From: JAAYAY01 sp964429355
GTDB lineage: Bacteria > Planctomycetota > Planctomycetia > Pirellulales > Thermoguttaceae
Length of the DNA stretch: 36,349 bases
Assembly: GCA_964429355.1 (NCBI GenBank)
Contig: CAYSCH010000047.1
Span: 1 to 36,349, forward strand
Direction: 5' to 3'
This document shows, in pieces, positions 35,433-36,349 of this stretch. Positions within the stretch are counted from its first letter, which is position 1. Each line of letters opens with the position of its first letter. The notes under the pieces were generated by a model. The model ran no database searches, was not told the DNA's origin, and saw nothing but the letters and a program-made list of their open reading frames with translations. The position numbers and the translations under genes are program-made.

Positions 35433-36349
35433 TCAGGGCGGGCGCGGGCCAGTACGGGCGGCCGCTCGGTTGGTGATCGGGGGTCTTCTGGAGGGTGAAG
35501 GGGGCAACCGGGAGTTGGTCAACGGAGGGGCGATTCTGCCAAATTCGGGCCTGGCGGGGGGTGTTCGCGATGGGGCTTGGGGAGGGAGCGGGGGCCAATT
35601 GCCTGGTTTTTTCATGGCGAAGGCGGCCTGATGCCAAGGGGCTCCAGGGGGATGGCCTGGAGGGATGTGCGGTCGGGTCTTCGGGGCTGGAGCGGCGGCA
35701 GGACGAGGTTCGGATGACTGGGATGGCGGGTGAATATGGCCTTCGGCCAAAGAATAGGAATTGGCCTGGGATTCCTGGGGCGGGTGCCCCAGGCTACGGT
35801 GAGGATGGCCTTCGGCCGAGCGGGGTTTGGGGGTGCGCGGCGTGATATCCTCGGGCGGGGGTGGTGGAGGGGCGGGACTGGCACGCTCGCTCACGATTTG
35901 GGCTTCTGGGGATGGGGGAGTGTCGGGGATAGGGCATATGCCGGGTGAAGGCGGGACTCCAACTTGGGTTTCTGGGGTGGATGGTTCAGCAGCCTCGCTT
36001 ACGCGTCGGGGTTCTGTGGTGGATGATTCTTCTGCCTCACTTACGCGTCGGGTTTCCTTGGTGGATGGTTCGGTAGCCTCGCTTACGCGTCGGGTTTCTT
36101 TGGTGGGTGGGTCCTGGATAGCGCATATGCCGCCTAAAGGCGGGACTCCAACAGGGGCGGCGAGGGGGCGGAGGATGTTGGTGTAGAAGCGGTAGGGGAC
36201 GGAGGGGAGGGGGAGAGTGAGGCGGACGCGGGGAAGACTGAGGCGGGGGAGGCTTGGCGGGCGCCAGCCGCGGAGTTCCCAGCCGCGGGCGTAGAGCCCG
36301 TGGGCGAGGGCGGCCTGTTGCCACTGGCGCTTGATGCGGAGGAGGTTTT
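35433..36349 (-). CDS. C-terminal part of an unidentified protein with repeat-rich, Pro-rich tail (partial)
   Basis: A minus-strand frame enters from the right edge and stays open for 304 codons to TGA at 35433. Its first ~65 visible residues (LLRIKRQWQQAALAHGLYAR, then RFYTNILRPLAAP) have normal protein character but match nothing I recognise. After that the chain is built from repeat elements: a VGVPPLGGIC segment, three 14-residue units (TKETRRVSEATEPS type), a second VGVPPSPGIC segment, and a Pro/His-rich tail with two AEGH units. The DNA repeats keep the frame because spacings are multiples of three. The tail is probably disordered. Alternatively the real gene once ended earlier and the tail is read-through into dispersed repeats. 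The start lies outside the window. Confidence 0.55.
   Translation of the reverse strand, partial: NLLRIKRQWQQAALAHGLYARGWELRGWRPPSLPRLSLPRVRLTLPLPSVPYRFYTNILRPLAAPVGVPPLGGICAIQDPPTKETRRVSEATEPSTKETRRVSEAEESSTTEPRRVSEAAEPSTPETQVGVPPSPGICPIPDTPPSPEAQIVSERASPAPPPPPPEDITPRTPKPRSAEGHPHRSLGHPPQESQANSYSLAEGHIHPPSQSSEPRPAAAPAPKTRPHIPPGHPPGAPWHQAAFAMKKPGNWPPLPPQAPSRTPPARPEFGRIAPPLTNSRLPPSPSRRPPITNRAAARTGPRPP
35736..35820. repeat. Composite palindromic repeat element
   Basis: Two copies of GGCCTTCGGCC (35739-35749 and 35808-35818), each able to form a short stem, flank a perfect hairpin CCTGGGGC-GGGT-GCCCCAGG (35775-35794). From memory, similar units recur in planctomycete genomes; I could not check this here. 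It lies within the frame of the right-edge protein. Confidence 0.55.
35934..35963 (-). repeat. 30-bp dispersed repeat, copy 1
   Basis: gcatatgccgggtgaaggcg continues to gactccaac. It matches copy 2 at 36123-36152 at 27 of 30 bases and encodes VGVPPSPGIC on the minus strand. Confidence 0.75.
35969..36112 (-). repeat. 42-bp tandem repeat (about three copies)
   Basis: The word acgcgtcggg or a close variant recurs at 36001, 36043 and 36085, an exact 42-base period, with a partial unit before and after. On the minus strand each unit reads ACCCGACGCGTAAGCGAGG and encodes TRRVSEA within a 14-residue repeat. Confidence 0.85.
36123..36152 (-). repeat. 30-bp dispersed repeat, copy 2
   Basis: Second copy of the element at 35934-35963, 189 bases away (63 codons). 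It encodes VGVPPLGGIC on the minus strand. The two copies bracket the 42-bp tandem array. Confidence 0.75.

Noticed and set aside
35931..36152. Possible CRISPR array from the short repeats near the right edge
   Set aside because: The 42-bp units are contiguous with no variable spacers, and no cas gene is present.

Overview
The window is a GC-rich stretch of a bacterial chromosome that looks planctomycete-like, probably Pirellulales-type. This rests on family recognition and gene style, not on a marker gene. The signs are an ECF sigma gene next to a zinc-less anti-sigma with a DGELSDEER motif, a giant polytopic membrane protein with a zinc ribbon, many exported proteins with Sec, Tat or lipoprotein signals, GDD-repeat exoproteins, and in-frame RRVSEA-type dispersed repeats at the right edge. 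I found no rRNA, tRNA, CRISPR array, transposase or phage gene. Ten Ns at 2732-2741 show that the sequence is a scaffold, so order across that point is not proven.

Layout. 1-2443: the tail of a + strand gene, a shared hairpin terminator, a small minus-strand gene, and an exported EF-hand protein with 37-residue repeats. 2444-3432: a gene-poor stretch with the scaffold gap. 3433-5773: FlgM anti-sigma-28, a Fur-family regulator, and a lipoprotein of the DNase I fold. 6370-7341: an acidic GDD-repeat protein with no visible 5' end. 7767-15966: a 2484-residue membrane protein followed by two small membrane proteins, the second apparently frameshifted in a C tract. 16096-19595: an exported HtrA-like protease with PDZ and PA14 domains, then an exported GHL10-type glycoside hydrolase. 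19691-20875 (minus): bioF, with a good sigma70-like promoter. 21155-23870: an ECF sigma, anti-sigma and PDZ-protein operon closed by an intrinsic terminator. 23958-27317 (minus): carB. 27916-35115: a VOC protein, a zinc-ribbon membrane protein, a Tat-exported beta-helix protein, a disrupted clan-D-like glycosidase, a URO-D-fold protein and a Tat-exported TIM-barrel isomerase-like protein. 35433-36349 (minus): the C-terminal part of a protein whose tail is built largely from repeat elements.

Working together. The GHL10 hydrolase, beta-helix protein, glycosidase-like gene and isomerase-like protein suggest extracellular or periplasmic polysaccharide processing, but no complete catabolic locus is visible. 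The ECF, anti-sigma and PDZ genes form a self-contained surface-signalling unit. The most notable irregularities are two probable frameshifts (about 15690 and 32707-32775), a GDD-repeat gene without a start, and repeat elements kept in frame at the right edge. Because the scaffold has a gap, sequencing or assembly error remains a live explanation for the frameshifts.
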